Assembly (NCBI GenBank): GCA_023846275.1
Contig: JAIUJO010000164.1
Coordinates: forward strand, 1-64,000
Direction: 5' to 3'
Origin: Vanilla planifolia
Taxonomy: Eukaryota; Streptophyta; Magnoliopsida; Asparagales; Orchidaceae
DNA: 64,000 bases
Each line of letters begins with the position of its first letter. Positions within the stretch are counted from its first letter, which is position 1. The notes below the pieces were generated by a model. The model was not told where the DNA came from and searched no databases. It was given only the letters and a program-made list of their open reading frames with translations. Made by a program: the position numbers and the translations under genes. This document shows positions 13,635 to 23,100 of the stretch, piece by piece.

Positions 13635-13743
13635 GATTTGGGTAAAAAATATATATATATCACATCCCAGCTTGTGCCCAAGTGTAAATCTTCTCAAGCT
13701 GGGCAAACCCGAGTGGGCACTCACAAGATTTGGGTAAAAAATA
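13635..13743. repeat. 17-bp perfect direct repeat bracketing a small dyad
   Basis: GATTTGGGTAAAAAATA occurs at 13,635-13,651 and again at 13,727-13,743, 92 bp apart. Between the copies lies a 9-bp inverted repeat, CCCAGCTTG...CAAGCTGGG (13,667-13,703 region). The arrangement could be a small insertion with a target duplication or a local tandem duplication. No transposase or known MITE end is visible. Confidence 0.7.
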
Positions 13744-14169
13744 GTCAAAACTAGACTGAAACGAGCCTATTCATACTAATGAAGATTTCTTGAACTAGAT
13801 GAGGTAAGGCATTGGGTCGAGCTAGATAGCACTCAATCTAAGTATACGTATGTGTTAACTCGTATAGACCTATATATTATGAATATACCCAGGGGATGAA
13901 TTCTTAAGCACACAAAGGGGAGCCAACTCCAATTTAGCTCTTAATATTAACCCTATATGAATAATTATAAAGTCTAAATGCTTATCTTTCTTTGCAATGT
14001 GGGACTAAATCCCTTGTGCTTATCTACATCCAAAATCAGAAGCACTCGGCACCATCCGATCACACATTTTCATGATCACATGGTGTAGCTCGCCTCGACT
14101 TCATCTAGCATTATATTTGATGGACTGTATCACCTCTGATTAGATATAATGGCCTTGGTCTATCTTTCT

Positions 14170-14193
14170 TAATGGCTAATTATTTAGCCATTA
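14170..14193. repeat. Perfect 10-bp hairpin with 4-nt loop
   Basis: TAATGGCTAA and TTAGCCATTA flank a TTAT loop. No U-tract or gene lies next to it, so there is no basis for calling a terminator. It is recorded as a foldback structure in the AT-rich spacer. Confidence 0.85.
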
Positions 14194-14867
14194 CATTATC
14201 CATTTTGAAAAAAAAATATTTTAGCAGCTATGTAAAGCTTTATAAGCTATTTGATAGCAGCTTTTTAAATAGCTTTATACACATTCTAATTGTTAAAATA
14301 AAATTTTTTCTATAAATATCTAACCATTATAGATAGAATAACTAATAAATGTGAATCAATCTTTAATATTTTAACAAAACACTACTTACTATTCTACTCA
14401 CAATAACTATGGCTTCTCCCTCTCAAATCGTCAAATTTTCCAACTAAGCCTTATAGATATAAACTTTTAAATTCTTATTTTTTTTATATTTAGCTCATTA
14501 TTGCTTATTTTATTAATCCACATGATAATACATATAAATTTATTGAAATTGTTTTTGTCTTGTTGTGTTTTTATTTTGTCTTTGGTTGGGTGGCCTAACA
14601 TTTGTGAAAGCTAAAGTTCGATTTGATCTAAGAAAATTGAGTTGGGATTGAGCTTGCAAAATGTTAGGTTATAGTTGAACCAATAAAAACTAGTTGGTTG
14701 GAGATGAACTGTATGAAAAAAATCCCTTGTAATTTTTTCTTAGTGGCATTTTTTTCTTGATCTTGGGTGGGACTAGATATAAGTTCTAATTTGAACTGAA
14801 CCACATAAAAAGTTTGGTATCTCATTTTTAATTTTTATCTTTACTTTTTTTGTTATATTAAAACATA

Positions 14868-14869
<2 letters not shown>

Positions 14870-14920
<51 letters not shown>
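14870..14920 (+). repeat. (TA)25 microsatellite
   Basis: A perfect TA run of about 50 bases is followed by CATATATAA. Runs like this are common in plant intergenic DNA and are prone to length change. Confidence 0.95.
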
Positions 14921-14926
<6 letters not shown>

Positions 14927-15281
14927 TAATCAAGATTTTTATAAATATAAAATTATTTTTGAGAAATAAACATATTCTAAAATAAAAAAAAATTATTTTT
15001 AACTCTATAATTCACTCCCTCCACTATTATGGGATTTGCATGACAATATTCATTTCAAATATTTTTAGTACTAGTTCCTTACAAAATGTGAGTCAAATCA
15101 CTTAGGTGATTCATCATGTACTTTTTAATTATTTTTTAGCTTTCTTAATTATCATTTTAGTTGCACACTAATTTAAATTTTTATTTTATCATTTTTGTGT
15201 GCTTTTCAAAATACTTGTTTGTTAATTACTTCTTAAGTTTTCAATATGTATTTATCCATGATTAATATTATTATGATACTT

Positions 15282-16350
15282 GATGAAGGATCTTCTATAG
15301 TCCATCCACCATTATTCAACGATAAATTTATTTATATTAGAAAAATAGATTTATAATTTTTATTGAATCAATTGATTTAAAACTTTGGAAAGTGCTTACT
15401 AAATCGTGTGATTTATCAAGAGACTTTTGCATAAATAAAATCAAACTTTTTAGTGAATTTAGTAGTGATCAAAGAAGAATGGCATAACACAATAGAAGAG
15501 TACTCAACATCCCTCATTGTGGCATATCTCTAGGTGAATTTTATCATGTGATTAATTTTTATAATACACTAAAAGTTTGAAAAAAAAATTAAAAATCACT
15601 TATGAAGGCACTTACACAAGTAAAAGAAACAAAAATAAATCTTTTGACACATGATTATGAGTTATTTAGAATGTATTTATGAGAAACTACAAAGAAGATG
15701 TTTATGTGATATATTAATATTACTAATGAATTAGCAAATCTTGGAAAAGTATTATCTAATATAGGACTTCTAGGAAATGTACTATGGATTCTAGCCAATG
15801 ATTATGATCTTCTTGCCATGGTAATAAAGATAGACAAAGACATAAATAAGCTCACATTGGACGAACTGCATGGAGAATTATTAACAACTTAAACTAAGAT
15901 GAATAGAAGAGTTGACAAAGAGGCTTCCACTTGTAAGCCAAAGCGTGGAGCATGAAAAGAGGAACCATTTGCTTTTAAAGCAAGCAAGGAAGATTTGGAT
16001 TCATCATCCATCTCTTATATGGATTTGGAAGAAGAAGTAAATTTTCATGTTAAAGGTTTAGCAAAAAATGTGGCAAAAATTTTTGTATCAATTTGTAGGA
16101 AAAGAAAAGATAAAAGAAGATGAAGGAACCAAGATATTATTATTGTGATCAAACCAACCATATTAGACCAGATTGCCAATAACTAAAAGATACTAAAAGA
16201 AAATATGTGAAACCGAAGAGAACAAAGAAGAAAAAAGCCTTTCAAGCTACTTGGAGTGATTCATAAAACTTTTACTCCACAACTTCAAATAGCAAGGACG
16301 AAGGGATATTGTGCTTGATGGCAAATGATGATTCATGCACTTCTTATGAG
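15282..16350 (+). pseudogene. gag remnant of the copia element (UBN2-like with broken CCHC knuckle)
   Basis: Nucleocapsid/gag pieces are spread over several frames. At 15,282 a typical gag opening can be read (EGSS, then H-PPLF). At 15,361 comes IESIDLKLWK. Near 15,730 NITNELANLGK is readable, and near 15,850 a LTLDELHGELL stretch characteristic of copia gag. At about 16,129-16,178 a zinc knuckle reads YYYC-x4-H-x4-C, so the first Cys of the CCHC motif is replaced by Tyr. Acidic coiled segments follow to about 16,350. Internal stops are frequent and the protein cannot be made. Assignment rests on pattern recognition of these short blocks in the right order. Confidence 0.75.
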
Positions 16351-17090
16351 GAAGAAAAAAATGAGGTAAGCTCTTTGTCTTGTAGTGTTCTTGAAAATGA
16401 TTACATAGAAGTTATTAGTACTTTATCTTCTTTAATGTGTGCACATAAAAAATTAAAATAGTTTTATGAAGAAAAGATTAATCTTTTATATTTTTATGAA
16501 AGAAGCTGAGAACAAGAAAATAGCAATGCTTCAAATATTTGATAAAATATTTCATGATTATTGAGAATACTTACTCAAAAGAGGAAATTGTTAGTTTAAA
16601 AATGAAAATTTACTTTCTTAAACATGCAAAAATTTTTAATGCTTCACATGGTTTTCATTTTTCTAAACATAGGGATATGTGTTATCTTTGAATACATGCA
16701 AAATGTTTTAGATATTTAATGCTTTAATAATATAAAAAATGACATAACATCAAGGATTATAAAATTAGAAAACATATTTATAGTTTAAAATCATGCTTAA
16801 AATGGGTAATTAAAAATGATATTATGAATTCTTTTGTAGTGAATATTAATGCTCAACACAAGCTTGCTTTGGTTCCTAAGGTTAGATAATAGAATTATTA
16901 ATATAAGGTATCTCCACAATTGTAATGTAGAGATATGATGTATTGAAAATATTCATAGGTTAGAAATAATATACTTAAAAAGTATGTGTATAAGAAAGAA
17001 TATAACTAAGCAAATAAAAGTTATATTTTATGATTGATAAGTTAAAATTTTGCAATTTATGTAGCAATACATAAAGAAAAAAGCAAGATC
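16351..17090 (+). other. Unreadable gag-protease linker of the copia remnant
   Basis: Strongly AT-rich sequence with frequent stops. It holds scattered acidic and lysine-rich strings but no domain I can name. Its position between gag and protease suggests the linker present in larger copia elements, now decayed. Confidence 0.45.
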
Positions 17091-17094
17091 TAGC

Positions 17095-17150
17095 TCTTGG
17101 GTGTTGGATAATAGATACTCAAGACATATGATTAGAGACTTATCAAAGTT
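17095..17150 (+). pseudogene. Aspartic protease remnant of the copia element
   Basis: Beginning at 17,098 the frame reads W-V-L-D-N-R-Y-S-R-H-M, which lines up with the copia protease active-site block W-x-L-D-S-G-C-S-R-H-M. The aspartate codon at 17,107-17,109 is kept, but Ser-Gly is now Asn-Arg. The D-(S/T)-G catalytic triad is therefore destroyed. The block ends with a D-L-S-K-L stretch, as in the family. Confidence 0.8.
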
Positions 17151-17439
17151 GTATCAATGCAATGTAGACCAAATAGACGGGTAACACTAAGAGACAACCC
17201 TAAAAAAGATAATTAGAATTGTTAATATACATATGCCTAATGTTACACTTTCAAATATTTTCTTAGTTAATGGATTAGAATTTAATTTAATTAGTAATAA
17301 TCAATATTATGATAATGGTTATTTTGTTAATTTTGATACTTAATATTTTATAATATCAAAAGATGATCAAGTATTACTAATTGGTTAAAGAAAAGATAAC
17401 AGTTATGTGATTAAATTTGATCAACTAAAAACTAATAGA

Positions 17440-18000
17440 ATAGAATGTCATGTTACACATTTAAATAAGAATAATTTATGACATTGGAGACTAGGTCATG
17501 TTAGTTAATCTATCTTAAAGAAAATAAGTAGGTTAGATATAGTTAGAGGTCTTCCTAAACAAAACAAAACTAGTTGGAAAATATGTAAATCATGCAAAAA
17601 AAAGCAAGTTAAATCTTCATTTAAACCAAAAAATGACTTTAATACTATTAGATTTTTAGAGGTTGCTTATTCAAACCTCTTTGGAACCATACAACCCTTG
17701 AGTTTAGATAGAAAGAAGTATGGATTTGTGATTGTTGATGATGTTTTTAGATATACTTTGATTGTATTTCTTAAGAGTAAAGTGAGACTTTTGAAACTTT
17801 TGTTAATTTGATAAAAGAGATAGAAAGGTAAAGAAATCTCAAATTAATTTGTATTCAAAGTGATAATGGTAGTGAATCTAGGAATAAGAATTTTAATGAT
17901 TATATCAAAGATAATAGAATAATGACTCAATTTACATGTTCTTATACACCTCAATTGAATGAGATTATAGAAAGAAAGAATTAAACCTTGTAGTGATTGT
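17440..18000 (+). pseudogene. Integrase remnant: zinc-binding region and catalytic core
   Basis: At 17,482 the GAG-pre-integrase block reads HWRLGHV. A C-x2-C pair follows at 17,584-17,595, completing an HHCC-like zinc region. The catalytic core follows. The first acidic residue, expected just before L-F-G, is Asn at 17,674-17,676. The second aspartate survives in SDNG at 17,862, and the glutamate of the ERKN block survives at 17,970. One of three DDE residues is therefore lost, on top of stop codons. The Y-T-P-Q-L-N-E stretch is typical of copia integrase. Confidence 0.8.
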
Positions 18001-18069
18001 TAGAACAATATTGGCCGAATACAATCTACCAAATTACCTTTGGGTACGAGATAATTAATACTACTTGTT

Positions 18070-18429
18070 ATATAATAAATATAATTAATTTAAAGCCAAT
18101 ACTTAAGAAAACTTCTTATAACTTATTTACAAGATGCCAAATGTTAGCTACTTTCACATTTTGTGTATAAATGTACCATTCTTAATAATGAAAGAGTCAA
18201 CATGAACAAGGTTGATGAAAAAGTAAGTGTGGTAATTTTTTTAAGATACTCTTCTCTTTGGAAAGCTTATAAGTTTTATAACATAAAAACTCAAAATGTA
18301 GAAGAGACAATGTATGTAATGTATGATGAGTCTGTTCAAGAGATAAATAATAAAACTTTAGATGAAGAGATAAAGTCCTTAAAAAACTTAGAAGAGGACG
18401 AAGACAAAATTGAAAGTAAAAAAAGGTGA
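18070..18429 (+). pseudogene. Integrase C-terminal remnant with an 88-codon open stretch
   Basis: A Lys-rich LKPILKKTSYNLF block near 18,080 matches the copia P-x-L-x-K-T-P-Y-E-L-F signature. The frame 18,163-18,429 is open for 88 codons. It carries the SH3-like C-terminal domain pattern: a C-x-I-L-N opening, a V-D-E-K segment, F-L-R-Y-S-S, A-Y-K-F-Y-N, and V-E-E-T-M-Y-V-M-Y-D-E-S. The end is acidic (EEDEDKIES). This is the longest surviving piece of the polyprotein. It has no start context or promoter of its own and is a fragment rather than a gene. Confidence 0.75.
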
Positions 18430-18509
18430 AGAGATTATTCATAAATTATCTAAAAAATATAATTATCAAGGTTCACATCCAAAAGAATTAATAAAATGAG
18501 ATTTTAATC

Positions 18510-19170
18510 AACGAGTTAAGACTAAAGCTTCTATGAAAGAAATTGACCATAGTACATTTGTATCTTTCATAAAACTAGTATTTATAGAAGAAGTACTTAA
18601 GGAAGACTATTAAGTTCAAGTAATGAATGAAAAATTAGATGAATTTAAGAGAAATAAAGTGTAGGAAATAGTTTCTAAGTCTTGTGATTAACAAGTAATT
18701 GGAGCCAAGTGAATATTCAAAGATAAATTAGATGAAAATAGAGCAATCATTAGAAAAAAGCTAGATTTGTTACTAAGGGTTATAATGAAGTTTGATGTAT
18801 AGATTTTGAGTAATTTGCACTTATAGAAAGATAGAGGTTATTACACTTCTCTTAAAATATTCTTATCATAAAAATTCTATATTATTTTAAATGGATGTAA
18901 AATGTGTATTCTTAAATGGAATAATAGAATAATATATGAATGTTGAGTAATGCTCTAGTTTTGAGACTCATGCACATAGTGATTATGTATATAAGTTTAA
19001 GAAGGCACTTTATGGCTTTAAGCAAACTCCATATGCATGGTATCATAAATTAAATATTATCTAGTTGATAGTGTTTTTAAGAAAGGAAAAGTAGAACCAT
19101 ATTATTCTTAAAATCTTTAAATGATAATTTATTGTTTTTATAAGTTTATGTTGACATAAGTTTTGAAAGT
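18510..19170 (+). pseudogene. Reverse transcriptase remnant (RVT_2 type)
   Basis: The leader near 18,600 reads VMNEKLDEFKRNKV, then a stop where Trp is expected. This matches the copia RT opening A-M-x-E-E-L-x-x-F-x-R-N-x-V-W. Further blocks are IFKDKLDENRAIIR near 18,715, a KCVFLNG block near 18,900, and the highly typical KALYGFKQTPYAWYHKL at about 19,001-19,050. The active-site motif YVDD reads Y-V-D-I at 19,147-19,158, so the second catalytic aspartate is gone. Stops and frame changes separate the blocks. Confidence 0.8.
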
Positions 19171-19719
19171 ATAAATTAAAATGTGTGTAAAGAATTTATT
19201 TACATAATGACATGAGAGTTTGAGATGAGTATGATGGATAAGATGAACATTTTCTTAAGATTACAATTTAAGCAATTAAAGATGGGATTTTTTTTCTAAA
19301 ACTAAGTATTTAATAGAATTTTTCAAGAAATTTAGTTATAAAAATATGAAACATAAAAAGATTCTAATAAATCAATCAATCTATTTAGGCATAGATGAAA
19401 TTAAAAAACCCAATGATAAAAAACTTTATAGAGGTCTTATTAGATCATTACTATATCTCATAATAAGTAGACTTGACAACATTTTTAGTGTTGGCTTATG
19501 TGATATATTCTAATCAAATCCTAAGAAAATCCATCTAAAGATATTTAAATCAATCTTCAAATATTTAAAAGGTATAATAAACTTAAGTTTATGGTATCCT
19601 AAAAATACTTTTTTATATAATCTTATAGGTTACATAGATTCAAACTTCATAGGTTCTAGGGTAGATAAGAAATGTATCTTAAGTATATGTCAATTCCTAA
19701 GAAATTATCTAATTTCTTA
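19171..19719 (+). other. RT-RNase H connection region of the copia remnant, mostly unreadable
   Basis: The position corresponds to the RT thumb and connection. Only weak fragments can be read, among them an I-N-L-F/Y-L-G-I-D-E-I-like string near 19,375. The rest is AT-rich with many stops. Confidence 0.4.
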
Positions 19720-20057
19720 GTCAATAAGAAGCAAAATTGCATAGCCCTATCGACCATAGAAGTTGAGTATATAACGTTAAGAGGTTGTGTTGCCCAAGTA
19801 TTATGGTGATGATAAAAACTTAATGATTATGGTTTATATCTCTCATATGATCCCATTCAAATTGATATTACTAGTTCTTTGGCTTTAGTAATGAATCAAG
19901 TTCAATATTATAAAACCAAACACATTGATGTAAAACACCATTTTATTAAAGATCAAGAAGCTGAAGTCTTAGTAGAATTGGAATATATTCCTGCCAATAA
20001 GAATTGGCTAACATATTTACTAAGTCCCTTCCAATCAAACAATTTCAAATCATAAAG
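19720..20057 (+). pseudogene. Ty1/copia RNase H remnant
   Basis: Near 19,739-19,780 the block CIALSTIEVEYITL matches the copia RNase H S-x-A-E-A-E-Y-x-A block. Near 19,866-19,950 a long well-kept stretch reads TSSLALVMNQVQYYKTKHIDVKHHFIKD in outline, matching the N-x-V-x-x-x-R-T-K-H-I-D-V-x-x-H-F signature. It ends with a L-A/T-Y-L-L-S-P-F pattern at about 20,035, where D-I-F-T-K-P-L is expected. The C-terminal end of pol therefore lies close to 20,057. Confidence 0.8.
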
Positions 20058-20107
20058 AAACAATTATGTGTAATAAAAATTATATAAATTATACCTTTCT
20101 CTTTTTG

Positions 20108-20192
20108 TGGTGTCAAAAATGGAGAAGGGTTATTGTTTAAATAAGTGAGAGGGAGCATGTAATAAGGGAGAGCATGAAGTAAGAGAGAGCAT
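20108..20192 (+). promoter_or_regulatory. Polypurine-tract region with three tandem purine-rich copies
   Basis: A TGTCAAAAATGGAGAAGG string at 20,110 is followed by three near-tandem ~17-bp purine-rich units at 20,143, 20,160 and 20,177, each ending in (G/A)GAGC AT or GGAGCATG. Repeated polypurine tracts just before the 3' LTR are known in Sireviruses, where they prime plus-strand synthesis. Here no LTR follows, because the TG array starts about 25 bp later. Confidence 0.5.
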
Positions 20193-23100
20193 ATATTTAT
20201 TTTTTATTATCTATTATCATTTGTTAAATATGTGCATGAGTGTGTGCATATACTTATGCATGTGTTTCATTGTGTTTTCCTGTGTATGTGCTTTTATGTG
20301 CATGCACATGTTGTATAGGGGTGTGTGCTTATCATTACATGTGTGCATATCTACATGTGTGAGTTTCTGTGTTTTTGTGTTTGTGTGTTTGTGTGTATTT
20401 GTGTGTATGCTTGTGTGTGGGTGTGTGCTATCATACATATGTGTGTGCAGTATGCATGTGCGCATATGCATATATGTATTTGCACATGTACGTGTGTCCA
20501 TATGTGTGTGCATGCATCCTTATGTTTTTGTATGTGTGTAAATGTAAGTGTAAGTGTGTGTACTTTTTATGTGTGTGCATTAACATGCATGTGTGTATGC
20601 ATGCTTGTGTGCATGTGGGGGTCCATGCATGTGCATGTGTGTGTGTGCATATGTGTGTGCTTATTCATGTGCATGTGAGTGTTTAGATGTGCGTGTGCAT
20701 GTGCATTGGCATTTGTATATGTATACATATGCATGTGCATGTGTGTACATGTGTTTACATGTGCGTATGCTTGCATGTGCATATGCATGAGTGCATGTGC
20801 ATTTGTGCGTGTAAGCATTTGTGCATTTGTGTGTATGGGTGTGTTCATGAGCATAAGTGTTTGTGAGTGCCATGTGTGTGTGCATGTGAGCAAGGGAGTC
20901 TATTTTAATGTGTGTTTGGAGGTATGTGGGAGAGCATGTTTGATTATGCACTTTGTTGTGAGTGCGCAAGCCTACATGCATATTTTTATATTTGTGTGTA
21001 TGAACATCTATGTGTGTGCATGAGTTTGTATGCTCTTATGTGTGTGTGTGTGTGTGTTCACTTATTTGTGCATGGTTGTGTGTGGTAGTGTGTGTCAGTG
21101 TGTGTGTGTTATATGTGCTTGTATTTGTGCATGTGATTGTCAGCTTGCTTATGTGTGTGTATGTGTGTCTATACTTGTGTGCATGTGTGTAACTATGTGC
21201 ATGTGTGCTTGTAGGTGGGTGTATGGCTACATGTGTGTGGTTTTGTGTACATGTAGGTGAGTGTATGGTTGTGTACATGAGTGTGTGCACATGTTTACAT
21301 GTGTTTGCCTACTTGTATGTGCATGTGTGCATGCATGTGTGTGTGCATATGTGCATGTGTCTATGTGTATATGTGTAAGTGTGTGTGCAAAAGTGTGTCT
21401 CTATGTCTATTCATGCACATGCATGTGTGTGCATATATGTTTGTGTATGCATGAACATGTGTATTTAAGTATATGCATACAAGTTTGTGTGTGTGTGCAT
21501 GTGCAAACATGTTTGTAGATGTACTCATGTGTGTGTGGTTTTGTATGTGTATGCATGTGTGTTTGTGTGCATGCATGTGTGAATGTGCATGTGTGAATAT
21601 GTGTGTGTTTGCATGCATGTCTATTTGTTTGTGTGTATGTTTATAGCTATGCATGTACATGGATTTATGCTTGTGTTAGTGTGCCTATGTTTTTGTATAG
21701 GGGTGTGTGTGTGTGTCTTTGTGTGTGGTTGCATATGTGTGTGCCTACAAGTTTGTGTAAATGCATGCATGTGGGTGTGTGTTTACATGTGCATTGGTGT
21801 GTATGCAAGTGTGTGTCTACATTTTTGTGTGTGTGTGATTACGTGCATTTTTGTGTTTGAGTGTGTATATGTGTCTATGTGCCTATCTATATTTGCGTGT
21901 GTATGTGTTTGTAGGTGTGTGTGCTTGTGTCTGGGCATACATGTGTGTCTATGTGTGTATGTGCATATGCTTGTGTATATGCATATGTGTTGGTGTGCAT
22001 GTGTGTATATTTGTCTAAGCATATCTATGTAAGTCTATGTCAATGTACATGTGCTTGTGTATGCAAGTGCATGTGTGTATGTTTGTGTGGGTATACATGT
22101 GTCTTTATTTGTGTGCATGTATGCGTGTGTGTGTGTGTGTTCATGGCTATAAGTATTCGTGTTCGTGTGCATGTCCGTGCATGTTTGTATTTGTGCATGT
22201 GTGCCATTGGGTGTCTATGCATTCTGTTATGTGTTTGTGCATGGGTGTGTGTATGTGTTTATGTGTGTGTGCATGTGTGTATGAGTATGTATGCATGCAT
22301 ACCTTTGTGTGTGTGTGTGTGTGTGCATAAGTGATTGTGTGTGTGTGTATGTGTGTGTATTCACATTTGTGTGTGTCCATTTGTGTGTGTTTGCATGTTT
22401 GTCTTTTCATGTGTATGTGTGTTCATGTTTAGTTGTGTTTCTGTGAGTGTGTGTGTGTTTGCTTATGTGTGTGTTGGCATGCTTATGTGCATGGGTGTAT
22501 GTTTTTGTGTTTGTGTGCACTAGTATGCATGTGTGTGCATGTGTATGTGTGCATGCTGGTGCATGAATGTGTGTGTTCACTTGTGTGTGCGTTGTTTGTG
22601 TGTTTGTGTGTTCGTGTCTATGTGCGTATGTGTGTGCATGTACATCTATGTGTGAGTGTTTATCTTTGTGAGTGTGTGTGTATGTGTGCACTCATGTGAC
22701 TGTATCTGTACATCCTTCTTTGGGTTTATGCATGTGTGTGTGTGCAGGTGTGTGTACATGCAAGCATGTGTTTATAGGTGTATTTGTTTGTACTTTTGGC
22801 AATTGTGTGAGCATTTACACATTGGTGTGTTTGTGCTTGCATTTAGGTGCATATGTGTGTCTATGTTTATGTGCATATCTATGTGTATGCATGAGTGTGC
22901 ATTTGTTCTAATAGGTGTAGGTGATCATGTGTGTGCACATGTGTGTACACATGCACATACATGTGTGCATGTGTGTATATGTCTGTGTGCCTATTTGTAT
23001 GCATATATGTGCCTATGCATGTGCATGATAGTGTGTGTATAGGCATATATGTGCATATGCATAAGTATGGTTGTGCAGGTGTTTGAATGGTATGCATGTG

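Larger units (their letters stand above)
12321..15281. other. AT-rich decayed spacer left of the copia remnant
   Basis: No gene is supported here. Small recognisable items are a TATA-like string at 12,411, a 17-bp direct repeat at 13,635/13,727, a GGGACTAAATCCC dyad near 14,000, a 10-bp hairpin at 14,170 and a (TA)n run at 14,870. The open frame at 13,560-13,754 has no recognisable domain. Parts of this stretch could be the lost LTR and leader of the adjoining copia element, but no LTR pair can be recognised. Confidence 0.55.
15282..20216 (+). mobile_element. Decayed Ty1/copia LTR retrotransposon internal region, Sirevirus-like
   Basis: Fragments of a copia polyprotein can be read in the correct order on the + strand: gag with a damaged zinc knuckle, aspartic protease, integrase, reverse transcriptase and RNase H, then purine-rich tracts. 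The order integrase before RT is diagnostic of Ty1/copia. The gag style, the RT leader and several polypurine-like tracts near the 3' edge resemble the Sirevirus lineage, an attribution from memory of family features rather than a search. Stops and frameshifts occur every few tens of codons and several catalytic residues are replaced, so the element is dead and old. The right edge passes straight into the TG array at 20,217 without an LTR. No 5' LTR can be identified either. Confidence 0.85.

Noticed and set aside
18163..18429. 88-codon open frame as a free-standing gene
   Set aside because: It is the integrase C-terminal piece of the copia remnant, so it is annotated as a pseudogene fragment.
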